A stretch of DNA of 64,000 bases from Rhizobium sp. EC-SD404 (lineage in GTDB: Bacteria > Pseudomonadota > Alphaproteobacteria > Rhizobiales > Rhizobiaceae), in contig NZ_LR701459.1 in NCBI RefSeq assembly GCF_902498825.1, forward strand, positions 1,432,001 through 1,496,000, written 5' to 3'. Each line of letters starts with the position of its first letter. The first letter of the stretch is position 1. Positions 18,300-26,279 of the stretch are shown piece after piece. The notes beneath the pieces are model-generated. The model searched no databases. It was not told the DNA's origin and saw nothing but the letters and a program-made list of their open reading frames with translations. The position numbers were made by a program, and so were the translations under genes.

Positions 18300-18626
18300 A
18301 AGTGCGACTTCAGCGGGAATGAGAACCGCGTCAAGGTCGAGTCGGTCGGTGGCAAATCAGTTCGATATCCTAGAACCCCCGACTGATCGGCACCTCCTGA
18401 AAGAAGGCGCCGACAATCACGATTAGCATAGCGACAGTATTGACGACTTAATTGCTATACCCAAACCCTCGGTCGTTGCAGCCTGCAAGCTTGAATCCTA
18501 GGGGCAATCCAATGGTTCTGGTGGAGTTGCGCAAACATGGCGCCACCTGCCAGTGGGTTGAAAGCCTCAGGGCTTTGCCTCCACGGTCTGCAGTTGCTGC
18601 CAGCTCATCGATTGCCTTTGTCATTT
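18300..18626. other. Intergenic stretch, nothing recognised
   Basis: The stretch between the amidohydrolase gene and the PRC-barrel promoter region contains only a short open frame continuous with the PRC-barrel gene. That frame has no family character before 18683. I see no convincing terminator or RNA. Confidence 0.5.
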
Positions 18627-18651
18627 GGAACAGAGATGCCTCTCCGATGTT
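18627..18651 (+). promoter_or_regulatory. Possible EcfG-type stress promoter
   Basis: GGAAC, a 16-base spacer, then TGTT, close to the alphaproteobacterial general-stress sigma factor pattern GGAAC-N16/17-CGTT. It ends about 30 bases before the PRC-barrel start codon. One base of the -10 element differs, so this is only a candidate. Confidence 0.4.
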
Positions 18652-18682
18652 GCCCCCTCTGCGTACAAGAGGAGACAGCACT

Positions 18683-18979
18683 ATGGATCACAGCAAACAC
18701 GTCAGGCTCTCGGACATCGAACTCACCGAGCACAATCTCAAAGGGGCCACAGTCTATGGCGCCAATAACGAAAAAGTCGGCACCGTCGCCCACTTGCACG
18801 GGGTAGGTCGTTCCGCACGGGTTGTCATCGATGTCGGCGGCTTCTTGGGCTTCGGTGCCAAATCCGTCGCAGTATCGGCGAGCGAACTCGATATCATGCG
18901 TGACGAGAGTGGCACTGTTCACGCGGTTACGACTTGGACCAAGGACCAGCTCAAGGATATGCCTGAACACACTGACTGA
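18683..18979 (+). CDS. PRC-barrel domain protein
   Basis: A 98-residue soluble protein with a single PRC-barrel-like domain: LKGATVYGANNEKVGTV, then a second beta-rich half ending VDVGGFLGFGAKSVAVSASEL. Such small proteins are common in Hyphomicrobiales and are often stress-induced, with no known enzymatic role. The ATG at 18683 has GAGGAG about eight bases upstream. A longer in-frame version from 18452 lacks similarity to the family. A promoter candidate of the EcfG type precedes it and a clear terminator follows. Confidence 0.85.
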   Translation: MDHSKHVRLSDIELTEHNLKGATVYGANNEKVGTVAHLHGVGRSARVVIDVGGFLGFGAKSVAVSASELDIMRDESGTVHAVTTWTKDQLKDMPEHTD

Positions 18980-18984
18980 ATGGC

Positions 18985-19010
18985 GGGGCCCGGATAATGC
19001 CGGGCCTTTT
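18985..19010 (+). terminator. Rho-independent terminator after PRC-barrel gene
   Basis: The stem GGCCCGG / CCGGGCC with a six-base loop is followed directly by TTTT. It lies just after the PRC-barrel stop codon. Confidence 0.8.
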
Positions 19011-19668
19011 GCCCCTTCAAAGGCTGCTTTTTTTGGGCCATCACCGGAGGCTGATGAAAAGAGCAATCCGGTGTCTAACTACTCGACACCGTTTTCGACA
19101 CTTCAACTGGTATAAAGCCGGAGAAGCACATGGCGAAGTTTGCTTGGCCGGGCACCTCGGATGACCGACCTCGATGGGAATGGCCAGAGGAAAGGCGGCC
19201 TCGTAGCTAAAACCCTGCTGTGGACTATCCCAGCCACGTTCCCAATGCCGCTCGTACAGTCCCAAATTATTCGTCGGATGGATGTAATAATTTTTTCCTC
19301 TAAGGATTCATCCGGAATATTAGGCATGCCGGCCAGCTTCCTAGGTCGGTACTACGGATATCCGTCTGCTCCGTCTTCTTCCAGCGCAGTTGATCTGGTT
19401 CTCCGTGCCGGACTTTGGAGCGACGAAACTCGGATCAAGCGCTCGATGCTGCCGCCAAACTTTGGCCGGTGAGGTCGAAGGTAAGGCCTACGAAAACGCT
19501 CTACAAAGCGCTTGGCGGAGACGCTCTACTAGGCCGTGCACTAGCCTTTTTGCCGCTGACGACTTCATAATTGAAAGCCGTGCAGGCGCCGAAATGTCGG
19601 CCTTGAAGGACGCAGACAGCTCGCTGATCGCATCGCTATGGGGTCGGGGCGATTGTTTGGGGAAACGT
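19011..19668. other. Gene-poor stretch beside tRNA-Met
   Basis: About 650 bases with only short open frames on both strands, none with recognisable domains or a good ribosome-binding site. It abuts the 3' end of the tRNA gene. I looked for a copy of the tRNA 3' end or integrase remnants here and saw none. It may be decayed sequence. Confidence 0.5.
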
Positions 19669-19745
19669 TGGTAGCGGAGGAGGGATTCGAACCCCCGACA
19701 CAAGGATTATGATTCCTCTGCTCTAACCTACTGAGCTACTCCGCC
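19669..19745 (-). tRNA. tRNA-Met (CAT), elongator type
   Basis: Read on the minus strand, the gene folds as a cloverleaf: acceptor GGCGGAG with CTCCGCT, D-arm GCTC/GAGC, anticodon stem GAGGA/TCCTT around loop ATCATAA, and T-arm with GGTTCGAATCC. The anticodon CAT is at 19709-19711 and CCA is encoded. The sequence resembles elongator methionine tRNAs of rhizobia; an isoleucine tRNA with modified CAT is the alternative but less likely. The anticodon stem contains a closing G-T pair. Confidence 0.93.
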
Positions 19746-19974
19746 GGGTCCCGTGCGACAGGTCTTGGTGCGGATGAGCCGCTGCGTCGCTGGGGTCGGC
19801 GGCATATAAGGTGTGGCGGTTTTCAGTGTCAAGCGGCAGCGGTTGAAAAGCTTGGGACCGGGGAATGTCCCATGAGCGGGGGGGTGGCCGCGGCATATGC
19901 GGTATTCGAGTGCCGACTTGCGCTTCAGTGGCTGGATCACTATCCCAGCGGCGAGCAAGGAAAGGCGTAGAACC

Positions 19975-20943
19975 ATGACGGAACGGGACGTGCCGGCCAT
20001 CGCGGTCATCGGGGCGGGGTATTGGGGCGCCAACCATGCGCGGACGCTGCGCGACCTCGGCGCGCTGGTGGCGGTCGCCGATCGCAATCCGGAGCGGGCC
20101 GCCGCGATCGCCGAAGAGACCGGAACAGTCGCGCGTACGCCGGCAGAGGTTCTGGCGGACCCCGACATCGACGGCGTCGTGCTTGCACTGCCTCCCCAGT
20201 TCCACGCAGAAAATGCGCTGGCCGCGATTGCCGCCGGCAAACATCTTCTGGTGGAAAAGCCCATCGCGCTCGAGATCGCGGATGGCGAGGCCATCGTGGC
20301 GGCCGCGCGCGCAGCCGGCGTCGTCGCCATGACCGGCCACGTGTTGCGCTTCCATCCCGCTTTCGAGGGGCTGATGGACCTGATCGACAGCGGCACGCTG
20401 GGAGAGATCCGCTACATTCACTCGCACCGTGTCGGGCTCGGCAAGTTTCACCCGGAAAACGATGCGCTCTGGGATATCGCGCCGCACGATCTGTCGCTGA
20501 TTCTGGCGATCACGGGGGAAGAGCCCTCGCGGGTTTCCGGCGAAGGCACGGCCGTCATCGATCACTTGAGCGATTTTGCCCATCTGCACCTGACGTTTCC
20601 CTCCGGACTTCGCAGCCACGTCTTCACCTCGCGGCTCAATCCCTACCGCGAGCGTCGGCTTTCGGTTATCGGCGATAAGGCGATGGCGGTGTTCGACGAC
20701 GTGGTGCCGTGGGCGGAGAAGCTGCAGCTCTATCCGCACCGGGTCTGGCGCGAGGACGGCAGCATTCATTTTGAAAGTGCCGAGCCGATCTATCAGCCGA
20801 TCGCGGAAGGCCTCCCGCTGACGCGCGAATGCGCGCACTTCCTGCATTGCATCAAGACGGGCGAGGCGCCGCGGACCCCTGTTTCCGACGGCCTGGCGGT
20901 GATGCGCATCCTGACGGCGGGCATGGTGCGCCACCAGAGGTGA
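19975..20943 (+). CDS. Gfo/Idh/MocA family oxidoreductase
   Basis: A 322-residue NAD(P)-dependent dehydrogenase. The N-terminal Rossmann fold has IGAGYWGANHART near residues 10-22; the catalytic-site lysine is in VEKPIA; the conserved DIAPHDLSL block holds the catalytic histidine. The sequence resembles sugar-nucleotide 3-dehydrogenases (WlbA/WbpB group) and inositol dehydrogenases, but no specific substrate can be assigned. It stands alone, starting about 230 bases beyond tRNA-Met, and ends 15 bases from a convergent MFS gene. Confidence 0.85.
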   Translation: MTERDVPAIAVIGAGYWGANHARTLRDLGALVAVADRNPERAAAIAEETGTVARTPAEVLADPDIDGVVLALPPQFHAENALAAIAAGKHLLVEKPIALEIADGEAIVAAARAAGVVAMTGHVLRFHPAFEGLMDLIDSGTLGEIRYIHSHRVGLGKFHPENDALWDIAPHDLSLILAITGEEPSRVSGEGTAVIDHLSDFAHLHLTFPSGLRSHVFTSRLNPYRERRLSVIGDKAMAVFDDVVPWAEKLQLYPHRVWREDGSIHFESAEPIYQPIAEGLPLTRECAHFLHCIKTGEAPRTPVSDGLAVMRILTAGMVRHQR

Positions 20944-20958
20944 TGCGCCTCGCCTTTT

Positions 20959-22335
20959 TCAGGCGGTTGCGGGCACCGAAGGCTTGCCGCGCGAACGCAT
21001 CATGATGAAGGTGATGATCGCGACATTGAGCACGTTCCAGGCGATGCCGTTGATGAAGGCGGCATGGTAGGAGCCGGTCCACTGATAGATCGCGCCGGAC
21101 AGCCACCCACCGAGGGCCATGCCGAGCACTGTCGCCATGATGACGATACCGACGCGACGACCCGCTTCTTCAGCCGGAAGGTATTCGCGCACGATGATCG
21201 CGTAGCTCGGTACGATGCCGCCTTGGGATAGGCCAAAGACGAGAGACACGATATAGAGCGACGTCAGGCCATCTGAAGGCAGATAGAGCGTGAGTGCGAT
21301 CATCTGGCCGATCGTGCCGAGAAGCAGGGTTCGGATACCGCCGATCCTGTCGGCGAGCACTCCTGACAGGAGGCGGCTGACGACGCCACCCGCCACCATG
21401 ACCGCGAGCATTTCAGCGCCGGCGGTGACGCCATAACCAAGATCTGCGCAGAGCGCGACGATATGCACCTGCGGCATCGACATCGCCACGCAGCAGCCGA
21501 CGCCGGCGATAGCCAGCAACCATTGCAGTTGGCGCGGCGTCAGCGTCATGCGCTGGCCGGTCGCCGGGTCGATCCCGACCCGGTTGGCATCGGCCTTGAA
21601 ATTGGCGGGAATGCGCGGGCGCAGCAGAAGCGCGCCGGGTATCATCACGCAGAGCGAGATGACGGCGATCGTGAAATAGGCGGTGCGCCAACCGTCGACC
21701 GCGATGATGTCTTTCAGGATAAGCGGCCAGATGGAGCCGGCGAGATAGTTGCCGCTTGCAGCAGCCGCGACCGCCACGCCGCGGCGTCGGCGAAACCAGT
21801 GCGAGACGTCGGCAATCAGGGGGCCGAAGGATGCCGCCGTTCCGATCCCGATGAGAAAGCCCTGGATCAGCGTGAAAACAATGAGGCTCGGTGCCATCGC
21901 TGCGCTGGCGAAACCGATCGCGAGCGCAATAGCCGCGCCCATCAGGCATGGCGCGATGCCGAAGCGGTCGACGAGGCGGCCAAGCAGCAGATTTCCGACT
22001 GCAAAACCCAGCATCGTTGCCGTATAGGGCATCGATGCCATCGATCTGCTGATCTCGAATTCAGCCTCGACGGCGGGCATGACGAGAATGACCGACCACA
22101 TGCCGGCGCTGCCGACCGTACCGATCAAGGCGGATATGGCGAGTCTCGTCCAGGAATAGCGGCCATCGAGCGCGAAGGATGCGGGGACGCGCCCGGAAAG
22201 AAATGACGAAAACACTTGGACGACCCCGCTCGCGACCGGGTGGGGCAAGGCCGCGACATGCTGGGCAGAGCCCGGAACGACGCTGACTGCGACGCCCGCC
22301 TGCTGCCCGGCGAGAATGCAACCGCGACCTTCCAT
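20959..22335 (-). CDS. MFS transporter
   Basis: A major facilitator with twelve predicted helices. The loop between helices 2 and 3 reads GRLVDRFG and its counterpart in the second half SGVLADRIGG, both typical of the family. A central cytoplasmic loop of about 50 residues (RPRIPANFKADAN and after) separates the halves. It resembles oxalate/formate-antiporter-like and monocarboxylate-type members, but the substrate is unknown. The ATG at 22335 gives a long N-terminus of about 55 residues before helix 1, so the true start may lie further downstream. Confidence 0.85.
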   Translation of the reverse strand: MEGRGCILAGQQAGVAVSVVPGSAQHVAALPHPVASGVVQVFSSFLSGRVPASFALDGRYSWTRLAISALIGTVGSAGMWSVILVMPAVEAEFEISRSMASMPYTATMLGFAVGNLLLGRLVDRFGIAPCLMGAAIALAIGFASAAMAPSLIVFTLIQGFLIGIGTAASFGPLIADVSHWFRRRRGVAVAAAASGNYLAGSIWPLILKDIIAVDGWRTAYFTIAVISLCVMIPGALLLRPRIPANFKADANRVGIDPATGQRMTLTPRQLQWLLAIAGVGCCVAMSMPQVHIVALCADLGYGVTAGAEMLAVMVAGGVVSRLLSGVLADRIGGIRTLLLGTIGQMIALTLYLPSDGLTSLYIVSLVFGLSQGGIVPSYAIIVREYLPAEEAGRRVGIVIMATVLGMALGGWLSGAIYQWTGSYHAAFINGIAWNVLNVAIITFIMMRSRGKPSVPATA

Positions 22336-22787
22336 GCACAAGTTTTAATCGCTGTTGGTTCTTTCAGAAATTCTGATGGGTCTCAAGAGCCTGGATTTCC
22401 GGCTTTCGCGCCGGTTGGCACGCTGGTTGCTTTGTTTTGTTCAAGGTCCAGAGGGGACCAGCAAGACGGCATCGAACGATGCCAAAATGACAGGCCGCTG
22501 GATCCGGCACTCGACCTCGGATGGACAGGCGCGAACCGGGCTCCAGCGGCCTTTCATTCTCCTCAAAAATCGAAATCCGATGTGCTCAATAGTTTGGAAT
22601 AATTCTAAACTATTGATTTCATGACGCGATCTGTCTGCAGGCTTTGACAAAGTTGATCCGCTGGCTCATATAAGGCTGATGAGCCCAGCCGATCAGGCGC
22701 CTCCCGCCGCCCACGCGATGCGAGAAGGATACCCGTTCGGCGATCATGGTCGTCGCTGAACGTGACGGCATTGCAGAGTGGTTGGAC
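22336..22787. other. Upstream region of bfd-bfr
   Basis: The 450-base gap between the MFS gene and bfd has no supported gene. Its single clear element is the 31-base palindrome at 22586-22616. About 170 bases separate that palindrome from the bfd start, so the promoter lies within this region. Confidence 0.5.
22586..22616. promoter_or_regulatory. Irr-box (ICE)-like palindrome upstream of bfd-bfr
   Basis: Two 15-base arms flank a central A; they match in 14 of 15 positions. The core is TTTGGAATAATTCTAAA, close to the iron control element TTTAGAA-N-TTCTAAA recognised by Irr in Rhizobiales. Irr is known in that group to govern iron storage genes including bacterioferritin. The match is direct; binding by Irr is inferred. 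Confidence 0.75.
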
Positions 22788-23165
22788 ATGATCGTTTGTC
22801 ACTGCAATTACATCAGTCAGAACGACATCGAGTCGACGATCGTGTCGCTGCTCGACGAAGATCGTTGGCAGTTGATCGTACCTGCAAAAGTCTATCATGC
22901 GCTCAGCAAACGCGGTAAATGTTGCGGATGTTTCCCCAATGTGGTGGATACGATCCTCAGGGTGACCGAAGAGTATCACACCCGCAACACACCGAGCGCT
23001 GAGGTCCTTCCTTTCATGGAGCGGCTGAACGCGCTGCTCGATCAGTATGGAAGGACGAGGCATCATGAAGGGCGACGAACGGGTCATCGAGCGACTGAAC
23101 AAGGCGCTGTTTCTCGAATTGGGGGCGGTGAATCAGTACTGGCTCCACTACAGGCTTCTCGCTGA
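22788..23165 (+). CDS. bfd: Bacterioferritin-associated ferredoxin
   Basis: A [2Fe-2S] ferredoxin that delivers electrons to bacterioferritin to release stored iron. Cys4 and Cys6 (VCHCNYIS) with Cys45 and Cys48 (KCCGCFP) match the C-x-C and C-x2-C cluster ligands. The start at 22788 places these as in known Bfd; an upstream in-frame ATG at 22746 would add 14 unrelated residues. The frame runs to 125 residues, longer than the usual 60-90, and its last 101 bases overlap the start of bfr in another frame. The tail beyond about residue 90 is Arg/His/Gly-rich and may not be functional. Confidence 0.85.
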   Translation: MIVCHCNYISQNDIESTIVSLLDEDRWQLIVPAKVYHALSKRGKCCGCFPNVVDTILRVTEEYHTRNTPSAEVLPFMERLNALLDQYGRTRHHEGRRTGHRATEQGAVSRIGGGESVLAPLQASR

Positions 23166-23550
23166 TTGGGGCTATGGTCGCCTCGCCAAGAAGGAGCGTG
23201 AAGAATCCATCGAAGAGATGCAGCACGCCGACAAGATCATCGAGCGCATCATCTTCCTGGAAGGCCATCCGAACCTGCAGTCTGTAGCGCCGCTTCGCAT
23301 CGGGCAGAACGTCAAGGAAGTTCTCGAATCCGACCTCGCCGGTGAATACGACGCGCGCACGTCCTACAAGGAATCGCGCGACGTCTGTCACGATTGCGGC
23401 GACTACGTCACGATGGAGCTTTTCGAAGAACTCCTGAAGGACGAGGAAGGCCACATCGATTTCCTCGAGACGCAGCTCGAGCTGATGGCCAAAATCGGCG
23501 AAGAGCGCTACGGTCTCCTGAACGCACTGCCGGCCAACGAAGCCGAATAA
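23065..23550 (+). CDS. bfr: Bacterioferritin
   Basis: A 161-residue iron-storage protein forming a 24-subunit shell. Ferroxidase ligands include Glu18 (LFLELG), Glu51 and His54 in EEMQHAD; Met52 in the same segment is the heme-binding residue. Later [20 protein letters not shown] holds the second set of helical ligands. The ATG at 23065 has AAGGACGAGG a short distance upstream. It is co-transcribed with bfd, overlapping its 3' end, and is followed by a strong terminator. Confidence 0.95.
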   Translation: MKGDERVIERLNKALFLELGAVNQYWLHYRLLADWGYGRLAKKEREESIEEMQHADKIIERIIFLEGHPNLQSVAPLRIGQNVKEVLESDLAGEYDARTSYKESRDVCHDCGDYVTMELFEELLKDEEGHIDFLETQLELMAKIGEERYGLLNALPANEAE

Positions 23551-23556
23551 TCATCA

Positions 23557-23586
23557 ACCGGCGGCATGCATCTGCCGCCGGTTTTT
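23557..23586 (+). terminator. Rho-independent terminator after bfr
   Basis: A perfect nine-base stem, ACCGGCGGC with GCCGCCGGT, and an eight-base loop followed by TTTTC. It ends the bfd-bfr unit. Confidence 0.9.
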
Positions 23587-23646
23587 CTTTGAGGGTCGAT
23601 CTATTGGGGTCGCATCCACGCCGCGTTAGCCGCGCAAATCCTCCAC

Positions 23647-23662
23647 TTTCGATTTTCTTTCG
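23647..23662 (+). promoter_or_regulatory. TTTCG direct repeats upstream of glpR
   Basis: Two TTTCG copies start 11 bases apart, the same unit and spacing found in the larger array before glpD. DeoR-family regulators commonly bind repeated TTTCG/TTCG-type half sites. This supports, but does not prove, autoregulation by GlpR. Confidence 0.45.
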
Positions 23663-23790
23663 TTTGGCGCATAGTGCGCTTGAAATGTTTGCTTTTGCAT
23701 TGTGCGTGGGGGCGAGTTCGACATCATTTCGGCGTCGCTGACCGGATCTACGCAGTCGACGCAAATTCTGAGTGAGGAGAGGCGTGCGTC

Positions 23791-24555
23791 ATGTTTCTGT
23801 CGGTTCGGCAGCAGCAAATTCTCGATATTGCCAAGGCTGACGGCCGGGTCATCGTCGACGACCTTGCCTCGAAGTTCGGGGTCACCCCACAGACCATCCG
23901 CAAGGATCTCAACGACTTATGCGACCATCGCCAGCTCGTCCGCATTCATGGCGGGGCTGCGTTGCCGAGCGGCAGCGAGAACCTGCAATATGAAAAGCGC
24001 CGGCTGATCGCATCGCGAGAAAAGATCGCCATCGGCCGCGAAGCAGCGCACCTCATTCCCAACAACGCATCGCTGTTCATCAATATCGGGACAACGACTG
24101 AGGCCGTCGGCGAGGCGTTGACCGACCACACCGAATTGATGGTTATCACCAACAACATCAATGTAGCCAACAGGTTACGACTTTACCCTTCGATCGAAGT
24201 CGTGATCGCCGGCGGCGTGGTGCGCGGGTCGGACGGTGGCATCGTCGGTGAAGCTGCTGTCGATTTCATCCGTCAGTTCAAGGTCGATTACGCCGTGATC
24301 GGCGCCTCCGCGATTGATGAGGATGGAGCATTGCTGGATTTCGATTTTCGCGAAGTGAAGGTCGCGCAGGCGATCATCGCCAATGCACGCCATGTCATTC
24401 TCGTATGCGATTCCACGAAATTCGAGCGCACCGCACCGGTCAGGATCGGCCATATCTCGCAGGTCGACAGCTTCATCACCGACCGTTGTCCTGACCCCAG
24501 AATCCGGGGGATCTGCAAGGAATCGGACGTCCGTCTTGTGGAAGTCGCGATCTGA
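23791..24555 (+). CDS. glpR: DeoR family repressor GlpR
   Basis: A 254-residue DeoR-type regulator. The N-terminal helix-turn-helix reads RQQQILDIAKADGRVIV and VTPQTIRKDLNDLC. The C-terminal sugar-phosphate-sensing domain includes INIGTTTEAVGEAL, ITNNINVANRL and DGGIVGEAAVDFI, the usual effector-binding blocks. In this family glycerol-3-phosphate releases repression of glycerol genes. It lies directly upstream of glpD, with its own promoter region after the bfr terminator. The ATG at 23791 has AGGAGA upstream. Confidence 0.9.
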   Translation: MFLSVRQQQILDIAKADGRVIVDDLASKFGVTPQTIRKDLNDLCDHRQLVRIHGGAALPSGSENLQYEKRRLIASREKIAIGREAAHLIPNNASLFINIGTTTEAVGEALTDHTELMVITNNINVANRLRLYPSIEVVIAGGVVRGSDGGIVGEAAVDFIRQFKVDYAVIGASAIDEDGALLDFDFREVKVAQAIIANARHVILVCDSTKFERTAPVRIGHISQVDSFITDRCPDPRIRGICKESDVRLVEVAI

Positions 24556-24607
24556 TTTTCTTCCTCTTTGGCCGATCCGCCAGGCAGAATGACGTGTGTG
24601 TCGGCAA

Positions 24608-24656
24608 TTCGCCTTTGACATTCGTTTTTGGTTCGTTATTCTTTCGCTAACTTTCG
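24608..24656 (+). promoter_or_regulatory. glpD promoter with TTCG repeat array
   Basis: TTCG occurs at 24621, 24632, 24643 and 24653, spacing 11, 11 and 10 bases, roughly one helical turn each; another TTCG is at 24608. A TTGACA at 24615-24620 could be the -35 element, which puts the repeats over the promoter. Repression by GlpR is the natural reading. Confidence 0.55.
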
Positions 24657-24699
24657 TGCGGCGCAATAGAATGCTGCATTGCGAAGTGGGAGGGGTTTC

Positions 24700-26229
24700 G
24701 TGTCCGGTTCGAAGGCGTTCGACATTTTCATTGTCGGCGGTGGCATCAATGGATGCGGCATCGCGCGGGATGCCGTCGGACGCGGGTACAGCGTCTGCCT
24801 TGCCGAAATGAACGATTTCGCCTCGGGAACCTCGTCCTGGTCGACAAAGCTCGTGCATGGCGGCCTTCGCTATCTCGAGCATTATGAATTTCGCCTTGTG
24901 CGCGAAGCGCTGATGGAGCGTGAGGTGCTTTGGGGCATGGCTCCGCACATCATCTGGCCGCTGCGCTTCGTGCTGCCCCACCACAAGGGCCTTCGCCCGG
25001 CTTGGCTGCTGCGCCTCGGGCTCTTTCTTTACGACCACATTGGCGGACGTCGCCGTCTGCCGGCAACGAAGACCCTAGACATGAAGCGCGATCCGGCCGG
25101 AGAGCCGTTGAAGCCGCTCTTCTCGAAGGCTTTCGAGTATTCCGACTGCTGGGTCGACGATGCGCGGCTGGTGGTGCTCAATGCCCGTGATGCGGCCGAC
25201 AGAGGCGCGGTCATCCGCCCGCGCGCCAAGCTCGTTTCCGCCCGCGCCGAACAGGATGGCTGGCTTTTGACGATCGAGGATCAGGCGAGCGGCCGGCGCG
25301 AAGATGTGCGGGCGCGTGCGGTCGTCAATGCGGCAGGCCCCTGGGTCGATCAGGTTTTGTCGCGTGCGGTCGGTCGCAATGACGTTCACAATGTCCGGCT
25401 CGTGAAGGGCAGTCATATCGTCGTGCGCCGGCTTTTTGCGCACGATCGGTGCTATATTTTCCAGAACGCCGATGGCCGGATCATCTTCGCCATTCCCTAT
25501 GAGGGCGATTTCACCCTGATCGGCACGACCGATCTGGACTATGAGGGTGATCCGAAGGACGCTGCCATTTCGGAAGCGGAAATCGACTATCTGTGCGACG
25601 CCGCCAGCGAATACTTCGCCGATCCGGTCAAGCGCGACGACGTGGTCTGGACCTATTCGGGCGTGCGGCCGCTTTATGACGATGGTGCCAGCAAGGCGCA
25701 GGAAGCAACGCGCGACTACGTGTTGAAGCGCGATGGCGCGAATGGCGGACCGGCGCTCATCAACGTCTTCGGCGGCAAGATCACGACCTATCGGCGTCTG
25801 GCGGAATCGATGATGGACAGGATCGCCGAGGCGATCGGGCCGAAGGGCAAGCCATGGACGGCCGGCGCGAAATTGCCGGGCGGTGATTTCGATGCGGAAG
25901 CCTTTCCGGCGGAAGTGCGCCGGCTGATGGGCGACTATCCTTTCCTGAGCGAGCGGCAGGCGCATCGCCTTGTTCGGCTCTACGGGACGCGCGCCTGGAG
26001 ATTGCTCGGCGCAGCCCGGCAGACGAGCGATCTCGGCCATCATTTCGGGGCCGATCTTTACGAACTGGAGGTCGCTTACCTGATCGAGCAGGAATGGGCA
26101 CAATCGGCCGAGGACGTCTTGTGGCGTCGTACCAAGCTCGGCCTCAAGACGCGCGCGGAGGAGGCAGCCGCGCTCGATCGGTTCATTCGGGAAAAGAGAA
26201 GCGGCATCAGCCATTCGGCGGCCGAGTAA
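24700..26229 (+). CDS. glpD: Glycerol-3-phosphate dehydrogenase (FAD)
   Basis: A 509-residue membrane-associated flavoenzyme that oxidises sn-glycerol-3-phosphate to dihydroxyacetone phosphate and passes electrons to quinone. The FAD site is FIVGGGINGCGIARDA near residues 8-23; the family blocks TSSWSTKLVHGGLRYLE and FGGKITTYRRLAE follow. Length is normal. The GTG at 24700 is preferred, with GGGAGGGG a few bases upstream; an in-frame TTG at 24679 lacks such a site. It heads the glpD-glpSTPQUV unit, with a hairpin between it and glpS. Confidence 0.95.
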   Translation: MSGSKAFDIFIVGGGINGCGIARDAVGRGYSVCLAEMNDFASGTSSWSTKLVHGGLRYLEHYEFRLVREALMEREVLWGMAPHIIWPLRFVLPHHKGLRPAWLLRLGLFLYDHIGGRRRLPATKTLDMKRDPAGEPLKPLFSKAFEYSDCWVDDARLVVLNARDAADRGAVIRPRAKLVSARAEQDGWLLTIEDQASGRREDVRARAVVNAAGPWVDQVLSRAVGRNDVHNVRLVKGSHIVVRRLFAHDRCYIFQNADGRIIFAIPYEGDFTLIGTTDLDYEGDPKDAAISEAEIDYLCDAASEYFADPVKRDDVVWTYSGVRPLYDDGASKAQEATRDYVLKRDGANGGPALINVFGGKITTYRRLAESMMDRIAEAIGPKGKPWTAGAKLPGGDFDAEAFPAEVRRLMGDYPFLSERQAHRLVRLYGTRAWRLLGAARQTSDLGHHFGADLYELEVAYLIEQEWAQSAEDVLWRRTKLGLKTRAEEAAALDRFIREKRSGISHSAAE

Positions 26230-26234
26230 GACGG

Positions 26235-26261
26235 GCAGTCGCGGCTAGGCCGCGAGACTGC
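26235..26261 (+). other. Intercistronic hairpin glpD/glpS
   Basis: GCAGTCGCGG can pair with CCGCGAGACTGC, with a two-base bulge and a five-base loop. It has no T-run and lies just ahead of the glpS ribosome-binding site, so an RNA-stabilising or attenuating role is as likely as termination. Confidence 0.4.
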
Positions 26262-26279
26262 GCGAAGGGAGGAGGAAGA

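Noticed and set aside
19723..20934. 403-codon minus-strand frame opposite the Gfo/Idh/MocA gene
   Set aside because: It covers the oxidoreductase gene and part of tRNA-Met, contains no recognised motif, and is rich in Arg and His as expected of a shadow frame.
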